Shown: in pieces, positions 7,701-16,472 of the stretch
Position numbering within the stretch: position 1 is the stretch's first letter
How the letters are laid out: each line of letters opens with the position of its first letter
Assembly: GCA_007694125.1 (NCBI GenBank)
Contig: RECH01000330.1
Span: 1-36,347 of the forward strand
From: Leptolyngbya sp. DLM2.Bin15
GTDB lineage: Bacteria > Cyanobacteriota > Cyanobacteriia > RECH01
Direction of reading: 5' to 3'
DNA: 36,347 nucleotides
The notes under the pieces: model-generated
What the model was told of the DNA's origin: nothing
Database searches by the model: none
What the model saw: only the letters and a program-made list of their open reading frames with translations
Translations under genes and position numbers: made by a program

Positions 7701-8600
7701 ATGAGTACAAAACTACAACTGGGTATACGGCGCTTGGCGTCCGTCACGTCCGCATTAGCTCTGCTGGTGGCCGCCTGTGCGCCCAATGTCGGGGAAGGTG
7801 GCGGTGAAATGACCGGGGCCGGTGGTGTGTGTCCCGCCACCTTGAGATTCGCTGATACGGGCACCGAAGGCTTGGAAGAACTGCAGCGAGATTTCGCCGC
7901 CTTTAAGGAAGTTTTAGAAGATGTTCTAGACGTTGATGTTGAGTTCTTCGCCGTAACTGACCGCACTGTGGCGGCAGCAGCGGTGGATTCAGACCAGGTT
8001 GATATTATTCTGGCAGGGCCGTCGGAGTACCTGGCAATTCGCTCCAATGTCGGCATGGAACCTGTGGTCTCCATCGATCGCCCGGGCTACAACGCCAACA
8101 TCGTGGTGCTGGCCGACAGTGACATCCAAAACCCTGAAGATCTGCGTGGTAAGTCCATTGCCCTCAAGAGTGCCGGGTCCACCAGTGGCCACATTGGTCC
8201 TTTGGCCCTGCTGCAGGATCTGGGCTTTGATCCCAACACCGATGTGGATACCCAATTGCTAGAAGATGCCCGCATCGAAGCCTTTGCCGCCGGGGATGTG
8301 GATGCCTTTGGGGCCGGCACTAGTGACATTCGCCGTTTGAACGAACGCTATGGCGAAGACTTCTATCGAGTCCTGGTGGAAGGCCCAGAACTGCCGCGGG
8401 ATGTGATTGGCGCTAATCCCAACATTCCTGCAGAATGCATCGAAGCTATCAAGGAGCGGCTGCTGGCGAACCAAGAACGGGTGCTGGATGCCCTGCTTGA
8501 GTCTAGCCCCAAGTACGGTGAATCCAGCCTACATGAGGTTAGCGATAGCGAATATGACGGTATGCGAAAGGCCCACGAAGCTGCTGGTGTGCCCTTCTAA
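7701..8600 (+). CDS. phnD: PhnD-type phosphonate/phosphite ABC transporter substrate-binding lipoprotein
   Basis: Periplasmic binding component of a PhnCDE importer, 299 aa. The N terminus MSTKLQLGIRR plus a hydrophobic stretch ends in the lipobox LVAAC, so the mature protein should be lipid-anchored at Cys. PhnD-family features include LRFADTGTEG near the start, AVTDRTVAAAA, VDIILAGPSEYLAI and the oxyanion-contact stretch SAGSTSGHIGPL. The ATG has GAGAGGA about 10 bp upstream. It is first in a D-C-E gene order behind a Pho box. PhnD homologues bind phosphonates, phosphite or related oxyanions; the ligand cannot be read from the sequence. The family call is secure. Confidence 0.93.
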   Translation: MSTKLQLGIRRLASVTSALALLVAACAPNVGEGGGEMTGAGGVCPATLRFADTGTEGLEELQRDFAAFKEVLEDVLDVDVEFFAVTDRTVAAAAVDSDQVDIILAGPSEYLAIRSNVGMEPVVSIDRPGYNANIVVLADSDIQNPEDLRGKSIALKSAGSTSGHIGPLALLQDLGFDPNTDVDTQLLEDARIEAFAAGDVDAFGAGTSDIRRLNERYGEDFYRVLVEGPELPRDVIGANPNIPAECIEAIKERLLANQERVLDALLESSPKYGESSLHEVSDSEYDGMRKAHEAAGVPF

Positions 8601-8649
8601 CATCGATTCCCTACTGTTATTGGAAGCTGTTATTGGAAATGGATAATCC

Positions 8650-9450
8650 GTGATTCCCCTCTCAATCAACGAAGTTTGTAAAGAGTTTCCCGATGGTACG
8701 CGCGCCTTAAATGGGGTGAGCTTTACCATCAACCCGGGTGAAGGTACGGTGCTGCTGGGCTCTAACGGTTCTGGCAAAACCACCCTGCTGCGTTGCATCA
8801 ATGGCTTAGAAACAGCAACTTCCGGGCAAATCTATGTGGATCACATTGATGTGATCGAGGCCAAGCGCCGCCATGCCCGTAAAGCCCTGAAGCGGGTGCG
8901 ACTGCAAACGGGCATGGTCTTCCAAAAGTTTCACCTGATTAATAATCTGGGCGTTCTGCAAAACGTGCTGTTTGGCTCCTTAGGCCGCACCCAAAACCCG
9001 ATGAAAATGTTCTCCATCGGGGCCGCCAAAGAAGAGCGGATGCGGGCTATGGCTTGTCTGGATCGGGTGGGCCTGGCCGATTTGGCCAAGCGCCGGGCTG
9101 ATACGCTCTCTGGTGGACAGCGGCAACGAGTTGCGATCGCACGCGTGCTTATGCAAGACCCTCAAATTGTCCTAGCCGATGAGCCCATCGCCAGCCTCGA
9201 CCCCAAATCTGGCCGCGAGGTGATGGATTTACTCTGGGAAATCGTCCGGGAGCGCAACCTTACCGTCGTCTGTGCCCTGCACCAGCTCAAAATCGCCCAG
9301 GAATATGGCGATCGCCTGATCGGGCTGCGCTGCGGCAACGTGGTGATGGACACCCCCGCCGATCGCATTGATGCAGACCAGCTCAGCCATCTCTACGACG
9401 ACGACCAGTCCCAATCCGTCCCAGCAGTCCCCCTAGAGGTTACCCCATGA
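8650..9450 (+). CDS. phnC: PhnC-type ABC transporter ATP-binding protein
   Basis: Cytoplasmic ATPase that powers the PhnDCE importer, 266 aa. It has Walker A GSNGSGKTTL, a Q-loop MVFQKFHLINN, the ABC signature LSGGQRQRVAIARVL, Walker B IVLADEPIASLDP and the H-loop histidine in CALHQLKIA. Insert segments such as LGRTQNPMKMFS are characteristic of the PhnC subfamily. Translation begins at GTG 8650, 49 bp after phnD; it precedes the family-typical start IPLSINEVCKEFPDGTRALN. Its stop TGA overlaps an ATG (ATGA at 9447-9450), a sign of translational coupling to phnE. Confidence 0.94.
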   Translation: MIPLSINEVCKEFPDGTRALNGVSFTINPGEGTVLLGSNGSGKTTLLRCINGLETATSGQIYVDHIDVIEAKRRHARKALKRVRLQTGMVFQKFHLINNLGVLQNVLFGSLGRTQNPMKMFSIGAAKEERMRAMACLDRVGLADLAKRRADTLSGGQRQRVAIARVLMQDPQIVLADEPIASLDPKSGREVMDLLWEIVRERNLTVVCALHQLKIAQEYGDRLIGLRCGNVVMDTPADRIDADQLSHLYDDDQSQSVPAVPLEVTP

Positions 9451-9482
9451 GAACCTACGAACCCCCAGCCAATGGCGGGTAG

Positions 9483-10268
9483 GTGGGGGAGCAGCTCCGC
9501 CGGCGGGGGGGGGGGGCCTCCGGGTGGGGGGGGGGGGGGGGTCTCATTATCTTGGGTCTGTTCCTCCACGGCGTTTACATTGCTCAACTGACCCCCGAAC
9601 GGCTGCTGAGCGGTATGGGGCGGCTAGGGGGCTTCTTGTCCCAGGCAATCCCCCCCGACCTGACCCGGGCCTCCAACTTTTTCTGGGCAATTCTGGTCAC
9701 CTTTGAAATGGCGTTAGTGGGCACCGTCATTGGGGTGCTGCTGAGCCTGCCGGTGGCACTGCTAGCCTCAGATAACACCAGCCCCAACCGACTGGTGCGT
9801 AATATTACCCGCAACACCGTAGCCGCTGTGCGCACGATCCCCGATCTGGTGTGGGCATTGATTTTCGTCGTTGCCATTGGTCTAGGGCCAGCGGCCGGCA
9901 TTCTCACCATCGCTGTAGACAACCTCGGGTTTTGCGGACGCTTCTTCTCAGAGCGGATTGAGGAATTGGAACCAGGCCCGGTGGAAGCCCTGTCTTCCAC
10001 CGGGGCCTCCCAACTCGGGATTATTCTAGGGGCTATCTTTCCCTGTGCCTTTCCCTCCTTCGTCGCGACTAGCCTCTATGCCGTCGAGAAGTCCATCCGC
10101 TCAGCGGTGGTGCTGGGTCTCGTGGGCGCAGGTGGTATCGGAGTAGAGTTGAGCACCTCCATGCGGCTGTTCCGCTATGACCAAGCCCTGACCATCATTG
10201 TGATGATCTGGCTGGTGGTCACCGCATCCGAACAGGTGTCCACCCAGATCCGCCGCCGGGTCATTTGA
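9483..10268 (+). CDS. phnE: PhnE-type ABC transporter permease with a disrupted N terminus
   Basis: Inner-membrane permease of the PhnDCE importer. From LIILGLFLHG onward the protein looks intact, with several hydrophobic segments and the EAA-loop region EALSSTGASQLGIIL that contacts the ATPase, ending EQVSTQIRRRVI. The expected start is ATG 9447, overlapping the phnC stop and encoding MRTYEPPANGG. That frame meets TAG at 9480-9482, in phase with the rest of phnE. The coordinates given start at the next in-frame GTG (9483), which has no evident ribosome-binding site. Two G tracts, G12 at 9505-9516 and G16 at 9526-9541, fill the disrupted region and encode improbable Gly/Arg-rich sequence. Sequencing or assembly error, slippage-mediated phase variation, or genuine inactivation are all possible. 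Confidence 0.8.
   Translation: MGEQLRRRGGGASGWGGGGGLIILGLFLHGVYIAQLTPERLLSGMGRLGGFLSQAIPPDLTRASNFFWAILVTFEMALVGTVIGVLLSLPVALLASDNTSPNRLVRNITRNTVAAVRTIPDLVWALIFVVAIGLGPAAGILTIAVDNLGFCGRFFSERIEELEPGPVEALSSTGASQLGIILGAIFPCAFPSFVATSLYAVEKSIRSAVVLGLVGAGGIGVELSTSMRLFRYDQALTIIVMIWLVVTASEQVSTQIRRRVI
9505..9541. repeat. Two long poly-G tracts in the phnE start region
   Basis: G12 at 9505-9516 and G16 at 9526-9541 are separated by CCTCCGGGT. A G5 run at 9484-9489 lies just upstream. Nothing else in the window has homopolymers this long. Either tract changing by one base alters the phnE frame. Such runs are also a known artefact of two-colour sequencing chemistry. Confidence 0.9.
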
Positions 10269-10304
10269 GCAGCTCAGGTAGAGACTTGCACTCAGAAACG
10301 TCAT

Positions 10305-11639
10305 ATGGCCTCCCTACCCGAAAAAGTGCGTCAGCAGTTCGACTTTGGGCCCTACCCCCGCATTCCCATCGACTCGGATCCGTGCCCTGAAACCCAGTTG
10401 CTGTTTCGCCACAACTGGGTGACCCCCTATTACCTCCACTATCACCACGTTGCCAACCCCGCTACAGCCACGATCCTTGATGCTGGCTGTGGCACCGGCT
10501 ATCGCACCCTAGCCCTGGCGTTGGCCAATCCTGGTGCCCAGGTATTTGGCGTGGACCTCTCGGAGCGTTCGGTGGCACTGGCGCGATCCCGTCTCGACTA
10601 CCACGGTCGCCGGGATGTTCAGGTTCATGCTCTCGACATCCAGGATCTGCCCACCCTCGGCCTGCAATTTGACTACATCAACTGCGACGACACCCTCTAT
10701 CTGTTTCAGGATCCGGCGGCAGGGCTGACTCTGCTCAAGCGGGTGCTCAAACCCGGTGGTATCATCCGCGCCAACCTCCACAGCGCCCTGCAGCGGGAAG
10801 CTGCCTACCGGGGCCAGGCTGTCTTTCGGCAATTGGGGCTGTTCAATGAGAATCCCGAAACTGACGCCGTTGAAACGGTTCAGTCCCTGATCGGAGGGCT
10901 CAAGCCCTGGGTCAACCTCAAGCGCCAGACCTGGAAACCCCAATTTGCCCAGGCCGATGCCACCGCAGATATTTTGATGAACTACTTGTTCCAAGGAGAC
11001 CAGGGTTACACCATCCCCCAAATGTTTGCTGCCCTCGATGCCGCCGATCTGCAGTTCATCCGCATGGTCAACTGGCAGCAGTGGCGACTCCCAGATCTCT
11101 TCGATCAACTGCCCCCGCCCCTGCACCAGCGGTTGATGGAGTTGCCCCAGTCCCAGCAGCTGCAACTCTTTGAGTTAATGCACCCTGTTCACCGGCTGCT
11201 GGACTTCTGGTGCGTCAATGCCCAAGTCAATGCCCCCACTTCCGCCGTGGCCCAGTGGGATGCACTCACTTGGGCTAAGCAGTGGTCTCAAGTGAGCGTC
11301 TACCTTCATCCCCAGCTACGGACCAAGATCTTTCGCCAGGCCTGTCTCAATAGCTGGCGCACCCACAAACCCCTGATCCTCACTGCCCATCTCGATCCTG
11401 GCGTCAACACCCCCGTTGCCCTCGATAGCCGCGTCGCCATCATCTTGCTGATGCTGGTCGACACCAGTCCCCAACCCCTCCTGAACTTGATCAAACGCTC
11501 CATGGATCTATTTCCCCGAGATCCAGACACCTTAGAGACCGTTACCCCCGAAGCTGTACTGGCAGAATTGAAGCATGTGCTAGTTGCTTTAGAGGCGGGG
11601 GTGTTTGTGATGTTTGAAACCAGAAGCTTTGATAGCTAA
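10305..11639 (+). CDS. Class I SAM-dependent methyltransferase, fourth gene of the phn unit
   Basis: 444 aa. The N-terminal Rossmann methyltransferase domain covers about residues 35-180. Motif I is ILDAGCGTGYRTLALA (57-72), followed by the acidic loop VFGVDLSERSV, ALDIQDLP and the post-motif VLKPGGIIRANLHS. An FGPYPRIPID segment precedes it, as in a group of cyanobacterial methyltransferases of unknown substrate. The C-terminal 200 residues, after DALDAADL-type sequence, are a separate helical domain I cannot assign. The gene starts 36 bp after phnE on the same strand, so it probably shares the Pho-box promoter. The substrate is unknown; a role tied to phosphorus scavenging is only inferred from position. 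Confidence 0.85.
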   Translation: MASLPEKVRQQFDFGPYPRIPIDSDPCPETQLLFRHNWVTPYYLHYHHVANPATATILDAGCGTGYRTLALALANPGAQVFGVDLSERSVALARSRLDYHGRRDVQVHALDIQDLPTLGLQFDYINCDDTLYLFQDPAAGLTLLKRVLKPGGIIRANLHSALQREAAYRGQAVFRQLGLFNENPETDAVETVQSLIGGLKPWVNLKRQTWKPQFAQADATADILMNYLFQGDQGYTIPQMFAALDAADLQFIRMVNWQQWRLPDLFDQLPPPLHQRLMELPQSQQLQLFELMHPVHRLLDFWCVNAQVNAPTSAVAQWDALTWAKQWSQVSVYLHPQLRTKIFRQACLNSWRTHKPLILTAHLDPGVNTPVALDSRVAIILLMLVDTSPQPLLNLIKRSMDLFPRDPDTLETVTPEAVLAELKHVLVALEAGVFVMFETRSFDS

Positions 11640-11920
11640 TCGACAGCTCTAGTCCAGTGCTTTCATCCACTGTTTTAGTGGTAGAGAAGGGTTCGGAAAT
11701 ACGGGGTTCGGAAGGAAATCCAGTTGGCAAAGCTCTGCCAGAGGTAAGGGTCGAAGCCGATGCGATCAGGCTTGCTGAGGCGGTTGCCCTAGCCGTCTTC
11801 AAAGTCTCCTGTGAGGACGGCTTCTCCCAACCTGAGTTCGACAACAGTCTAATCCTCTGACCCTAGTCCTGCGGTGCAATCCTAAACGCACTGCCCATAC
11901 TGCCCACTCCCAGATTCGGG

Positions 11921-11963
11921 CGATGGGGTTGGAGATGCCCCGGCACCATCTCCAACCCCATCG
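11921..11963 (+). terminator. Perfect 17-bp hairpin after the phn-methyltransferase unit
   Basis: CGATGGGGTTGGAGATG (11921-11937) pairs perfectly with CATCTCCAACCCCATCG (11947-11963) across a 9-nt loop. The spacer 11640-12321 has no convincing gene; short open frames exist on both strands but none looks protein-like. The hairpin sits about 280 bp beyond the methyltransferase stop, with a T-rich stretch (TCTTTATTTTG) some 16 bp further on. It is the strongest hairpin in the window and could be a terminator, an sRNA stem or a repeat copy. Confidence 0.55.
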
Positions 11964-12208
11964 GCTGGAGCCAGTTACGAGTCTTTATTTTGTCGGGCTA
12001 TCGGGAGTCCTTGAGCTCTTCAAGTCTAAAACCCTTGTTTTCCGATCGGTGATTCGTAGATTGAACGCCGGTGTTGCCTCAGATGTGATCAGTACATCTG
12101 TTCTGTGTGAATAAGCAATAGCTTTAAGTTCAGCAAAAACTCTTAGATTGTTCCGTGAACTTTATCATTCGTTCATCCGGATACCCAGGTATAATCCCGT
12201 ATAGTTCG

Positions 12209-12214
12209 TATAAT
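12209..12214 (+). promoter_or_regulatory. Candidate -10 element TATAAT upstream of a small gene
   Basis: A consensus TATAAT at 12209-12214 lies in an AT-rich stretch 108 bp before the ATG at 12322. No good -35 hexamer is visible at 16-18 bp spacing. The A8 run at 12241-12248 and TTAATTAATT upstream give an unusually AT-rich leader for this genome. Confidence 0.35.
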
Positions 12215-12321
12215 GAGAGACACCAGCTTAATTAATTCTTAAAAAAAACTGACTGATTAAAAGTGCTATCAAGTGTTTTTACGGATAGGTGCTTATCCTT
12301 CTATCTCTTCCTGATGTCGAT

Positions 12322-12531
12322 ATGTCACTACAAACCCATAGCAACGATCTAAACCACGAATTAGAGCAACTCATCCAAGGAGTGCTCTCCACTGGACGCA
12401 TTACCTACAGCGACAAACAGCGATTCCTAGGCTTTTTGATGGCAGGTGAAACCTTGACGAGTCGCCAACTGGCCCAGGTGCGGTCTGTGAGCGATCGCCT
12501 GCAAATGGGCCTACTGAAAGTGGTTGATTAA
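12322..12531 (+). CDS. Small uncharacterised protein (69 aa)
   Basis: The 69-residue product MSLQTHSNDLNHELEQLIQG and following is charged, Leu/Gln-rich and helical, without a signal peptide or membrane segment. The middle (STGRITYSDKQRFLGFL) and the end (LTSRQLAQVRSVSDRLQMGL) resemble small cyanobacterial hypothetical proteins, but I cannot name a family. The frame is open 11 codons further upstream to TTG-like starts; the ATG at 12322 is preferred. It stands alone between the phn unit and gap1, with an AT-rich leader carrying TATAAT. Confidence that it is a real gene comes from its compact helical composition and normal codon use including a HIP1 site. Confidence 0.62.
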   Translation: MSLQTHSNDLNHELEQLIQGVLSTGRITYSDKQRFLGFLMAGETLTSRQLAQVRSVSDRLQMGLLKVVD

Positions 12532-12774
12532 CCCCAGCACTTGCGATAGATGCCCAGGAATCCATCGAGCCTAGTCTATGGTGCGATCGCTTCCTCTGGC
12601 AGGATTGGGAAAATTGGATTAATAAATCTAGGCGATCGCCAATTCGTTGCTACTATCTCAGCGTAGGGAACGGATCGGATTGTCTAATGCTGATCTCCAT
12701 CGGCGCTCCGTTGATGTAGCTTTTCGGTGACATGAGCCCCGCAGTGGCATCAACGACCTATTGAGTCCCCATGA

Positions 12775-13962
<1,188 letters not shown>

Positions 13963-13994
13963 CCTTGAGCCTACTTGTTCATAGATGAACCTTT

Positions 13995-14030
13995 GGGAAT
14001 ACTCAGGGGCGATCGCTCTTGGGTATTCCC
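13995..14030 (+). terminator. Hairpin downstream of gap1
   Basis: GGGAATAC (13995-14002) pairs with GTATTCCC (14023-14030), enclosing a loop that contains a HIP1 palindrome. It lies 33 bp after the gap1 stop. No strong U-tract follows, so this is a moderate terminator candidate. Confidence 0.5.
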
Positions 14031-14077
14031 CTAAGTATCCGGTTCATGGTAGGATACCTAAACCATGGGTTACCTGT

Positions 14078-14148
14078 GCGGGTGTAGTTTAGTGGTAAAA
14101 CCTTAGCCTTCCAAGCTAATGATGGGGGTTCGATTCCCCCCACCCGCT
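14078..14148 (+). tRNA. trnG-TCC: tRNA-Gly, anticodon TCC
   Basis: A full cloverleaf can be drawn by hand. The acceptor stem GCGGGTG/CACCCGC has 7 perfect pairs, the D stem GTTT/AAAC has loop AGTGGTA, and the anticodon stem TTAGC/GCTAA has loop CTTCCAA and anticodon TCC (14110-14112). The T stem GGGGG/CCCCC has loop TTCGATT, and the discriminator is T. CCA is not encoded. It reads GGA and probably GGG glycine codons. Confidence 0.97.
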
Positions 14149-14236
14149 TCGAACACTATCAATAATCTGGGAAGTGTACCTGACTAAGACGTTGGGCAGA
14201 CCGCGCTGTATCCATAGGGTCAGCGTCGGGAGCATG

Positions 14237-15037
14237 TCAATCGGTTGCTCGAAAGAGTACCGTCCAGGTTGCAGGGCCGACGATGCCATCTGGATCCAGG
14301 CGATTGCGGCGCTGGATGTCTTGCACGGCCGCTTGGGTGGCAGGCCCGAAGATACCATCAATGGGGGCGCTGTATACGCCCAGAACTCGCAGCCGTTCTT
14401 GAAGTCTCTCCACAGCAGATCCCTGCATTCCCATGCGCAACACGGGTAGATCTGTGGGACTGGGATCTGCGGGACTGGGGGCGATCGCCTCTTCAGAAGC
14501 CGTTTCTGCAGACGATGTTGCTTCAGAAGGCGCTGCTGATTCGCTAGGCGACGTTTCCGGGGATGGTGTGGGGCTGGGGAAGGGGACGGCAGGCGTCGGC
14601 GTCTCGGTAGGCTCGGCGGGAACTGGTTCGGCTGCCACCGGTTGTCCATCGGGGGCCGGCAGAAGGGCGGCCCAGGTATTGGGGCCCATAACGCCATCGA
14701 CCATGAGTCCGGCAGCTTGCTGAAACGTGGCCACGGCGATCGCTGTACTGTCTTGATATTGCCCATCCACGGGGCCGGTGTAGTATCCCAGCAGCGTTAG
14801 CATGGCCTGCACCTGGGCCACTGCGGCACCTTGGCTCCCGAGTTGGAGGGTAGGCCGCTGGGGCGATCGCTCCGTCTGCGTGGTCGGTGCCTCGGAGGGG
14901 GGAGTTTGGGCGATCGCTGGCCTGCCGAGTAGTCCTACACCCAGCCCTAACCCGAGCGCCAGCCAACCTAGCCCTGTCTGCCAACAGCCTTCCGGACGAT
15001 CAGAAGGTAAACCGTGAGTGATCCTGCCGTTCATCAT
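14237..15037 (-). CDS. Exported protein with two peptidoglycan-binding (PG_binding_1) domains
   Basis: 266 aa. The N-terminal region includes a hydrophobic stretch WLALGLGLGVGLLG ending in RPAIAQ, consistent with a Sec signal peptide cleaved after AIA or AQ. Two PG_binding_1 three-helix domains follow. The first (about 68-130) contains LGSQGAAVAQVQAMLTLLGY and DGVMGPNTWAAL; the second (about 200-263) contains MGMQGSAVERLQERLRVLGV and DGIVGPATWTVLF. A Pro/Ser/Thr/Glu-rich linker of about 70 residues joins them. No catalytic hydrolase domain is present, so it probably acts as a cell-wall-binding adaptor in the periplasm. It is convergent with the tRNA. Confidence 0.9.
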   Translation of the reverse strand: MMNGRITHGLPSDRPEGCWQTGLGWLALGLGLGVGLLGRPAIAQTPPSEAPTTQTERSPQRPTLQLGSQGAAVAQVQAMLTLLGYYTGPVDGQYQDSTAIAVATFQQAAGLMVDGVMGPNTWAALLPAPDGQPVAAEPVPAEPTETPTPAVPFPSPTPSPETSPSESAAPSEATSSAETASEEAIAPSPADPSPTDLPVLRMGMQGSAVERLQERLRVLGVYSAPIDGIFGPATQAAVQDIQRRNRLDPDGIVGPATWTVLFRATD

Positions 15038-15155
15038 TGTTTGCTATGGTTATGTCCAGAGTTCACAATTGCATTTTATTAACCTGGTTGACTGACAAAT
15101 CTTTTGGCCTAGGCTGGGTTGAGCAACCTAAAACCCAGTACCAGCTTAGATTCCG

Positions 15156-15180
15156 TTGGGTTACGCTGACGCTAACCCAA
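15156..15180. repeat. TTGGGTTA...TAACCCAA palindromic intergenic repeat
   Basis: TTGGGTTA (15156-15163) and TAACCCAA (15173-15180) flank CGCTGACGC. It resembles a dispersed cyanobacterial intergenic palindrome of the type GTTGGGTTTCG...CAACCCAACCTACG. Only one copy was noticed here. Confidence 0.5.
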
Positions 15181-15228
15181 GCTACGAGAGAATCAAGATC
15201 GCAGGAGTTTTGTCCGTCAATCAGCTGC

Positions 15229-15282
15229 ATTAACTGCACTGTCTTAATTACACTGTATTAACTGCACTGTATTAACAGTGCC
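15229..15282. repeat. 14-bp tandem repeat with embedded hairpin
   Basis: ATTAACTGCACTGT (15229-15242), CTTAATTACACTGT (15243-15256) and ATTAACTGCACTGT (15257-15270) are followed by a partial ATTAACAGTGCC. The junction of the last units forms GCACTGT/ACAGTGC with a 4-nt loop (15264-15281). It lies 80-130 bp upstream of the ATG at 15360 and could be an operator or just slippage. Confidence 0.7.
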
Positions 15283-15359
15283 ATGAGTGTACTGCACATC
15301 GACGATCGCTCCACTCGTCTATCCGGATTAATTTTCTAGAGTTTTAACATCTACTGCCT

Positions 15360-16247
15360 ATGCCGTTGATCTACCCGCTTGCTCATGTTCCATCACTTTT
15401 GGATCAATGGCTGGGCATCTATTGGGGCGTTCTCTTTGGTGATTTAATGGCTGCGGGATGGACAACTCGGCGCTCACCGGAGCGATCGCTTGTCTATTCG
15501 TTATATCAACCTAATTTCCTGGCGGCCGCCACCTTGCCTGCTTGGGGACGACACAGTCTAGCCCTAGCCCATCAGCTTCAAGCCCAGGCACCTATCCCTA
15601 GGGTAGATGTTGGGGTAGATGTGGTCATGGATCAGCGATCGCTGGCCCAAGCGATCAGCTACGCTTTGCCGTTGATGCTGTTCTACCACGATGATCTACC
15701 TCAGTTTGATCAACAGGTGTGCCAAGTTCTGGGGGTGTCGGCTTCAGACAAGGTTTCCCAAGATGAACGAGTTGTCAGGGTCTGCGACCTAGCCCAACAC
15801 CTGGCCCGAGCGCTGCGACATCGGGGTTACTCGATGGAACCATGGACGATGTCGGGGGCCGACGCTGGGGATGCTGGGGCGATCGCAGCGGCGGCCTTGC
15901 AGACGACGCCCTACAATCCCGCCCTAGCTCTAGTGCGATCGCTCTATACCTGCGACCAGCAAGGCATTCAGGATCTAGATACCTATCGCAGTGTAGGCAT
16001 GATGGTGGGGATGCTGGGCGGTGCTTACCATGGGCAGTCGGCATGGCCCTCGTCTTGGTATCGAGGCATTGAGGGAACGAGCGATCGCCCCTCTAGCTTG
16101 CGCCAACTGTGGGGAATCTCGTCTAGGTCAGATCTGGAGGATGGGGTACAGCGTCTAGCCGCGGCATGGATAGGGGCGATCGCGCCCAATCCGTCCTTTG
16201 AGTCTAGCTGGGCGATCGCAGCGGCCCAGACCTTGCAGCCGCGTTAA
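15360..16247 (+). CDS. ADP-ribosylglycohydrolase-like protein, probably degenerate
   Basis: 295 aa, no signal peptide. The N terminus LGIYWGVLFGDLMAAGW resembles the GALLGLAIGDALGA opening of ADP-ribosylglycohydrolase (ARH/DraG) folds. Near residue 220 VGMMVGMLGGAYHGQSAWP resembles the family's late AGAI-x-GA-x-YG-x-x-AIP-x-x-W segment, and the spacing fits. The metal-binding acidic motifs expected after the first segment (T-D/E-D-D/T) and near the C terminus (D-D/N-D-T) are not evident. It is probably a non-catalytic member or one with altered chemistry. The gene is flanked by a repeat-rich upstream region and a TnpB remnant. The fold assignment is moderate; any function is unknown. Confidence 0.68.
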   Translation: MPLIYPLAHVPSLLDQWLGIYWGVLFGDLMAAGWTTRRSPERSLVYSLYQPNFLAAATLPAWGRHSLALAHQLQAQAPIPRVDVGVDVVMDQRSLAQAISYALPLMLFYHDDLPQFDQQVCQVLGVSASDKVSQDERVVRVCDLAQHLARALRHRGYSMEPWTMSGADAGDAGAIAAAALQTTPYNPALALVRSLYTCDQQGIQDLDTYRSVGMMVGMLGGAYHGQSAWPSSWYRGIEGTSDRPSSLRQLWGISSRSDLEDGVQRLAAAWIGAIAPNPSFESSWAIAAAQTLQPR

Positions 16248-16289
16248 GTTTACGCACCGTCTGGAAATGGCTTCGATATACTATTACTT

Positions 16290-16472
16290 AAGGCTTGTCC
16301 TGAATGTGGACTAACGTTAGATCGCAACCGCAACGCAGCCATCACCATCGAGTCTTTGGCCGCAGGGCATTCCGTCCATCAAGCTCAGGTCACGTCCGTT
16401 CGCGTAGCGTCTCCGCCGGAGATGGCAGGAGCAGGAGTCACTGAGCAGCCCGTGCTCTATGCATCTGCATGA
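16290..16472 (+). pseudogene. 3' remnant of an IS200/IS605-family TnpB (OrfB) gene
   Basis: An open stretch of 61 codons without an N-terminal part reads KACPECGLTLDRNRNAAITI, followed by ESLAAGHSV and ending VLYASA-stop. TnpB proteins end with a zinc-finger CPxCG and the last RuvC motif LDRDxNAAxNI, so this is the extreme C terminus only. The upstream two-thirds of TnpB, including the first two RuvC motifs, is gone; there is no tnpA. Downstream to 16680 there is no gene. A weak palindrome AACCAA...TTGGGTT follows at about 16525-16550, possibly the old right end. Confidence 0.8.

Noticed and set aside
9393-9587. Proline-rich open frame on - across the poly-G tracts
   Set aside because: The polyproline is just the complement of the G runs; no independent coding evidence.
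10509-11165. 218-codon open frame antisense to the methyltransferase
   Set aside because: No recognisable motif and full overlap with a supported gene.
11542-11860. Short open frames on both strands after the methyltransferase
   Set aside because: Low-complexity Ser/Thr or Val/Glu composition, no ribosome-binding site, and partial overlap with the real gene.
12227-12256. CTTAATTA, CTTAAAAA and CTGACTGA on an 11-bp period, like a second Pho box
   Set aside because: The third unit is poor, the A8 run makes matches easy, and the sites lie downstream of the candidate -10; likely chance.
14433-14723. Gly/Ser/Ala-rich open frame antisense to the peptidoglycan-binding protein
   Set aside because: It mirrors the low-complexity Pro/Ser linker of the real protein.
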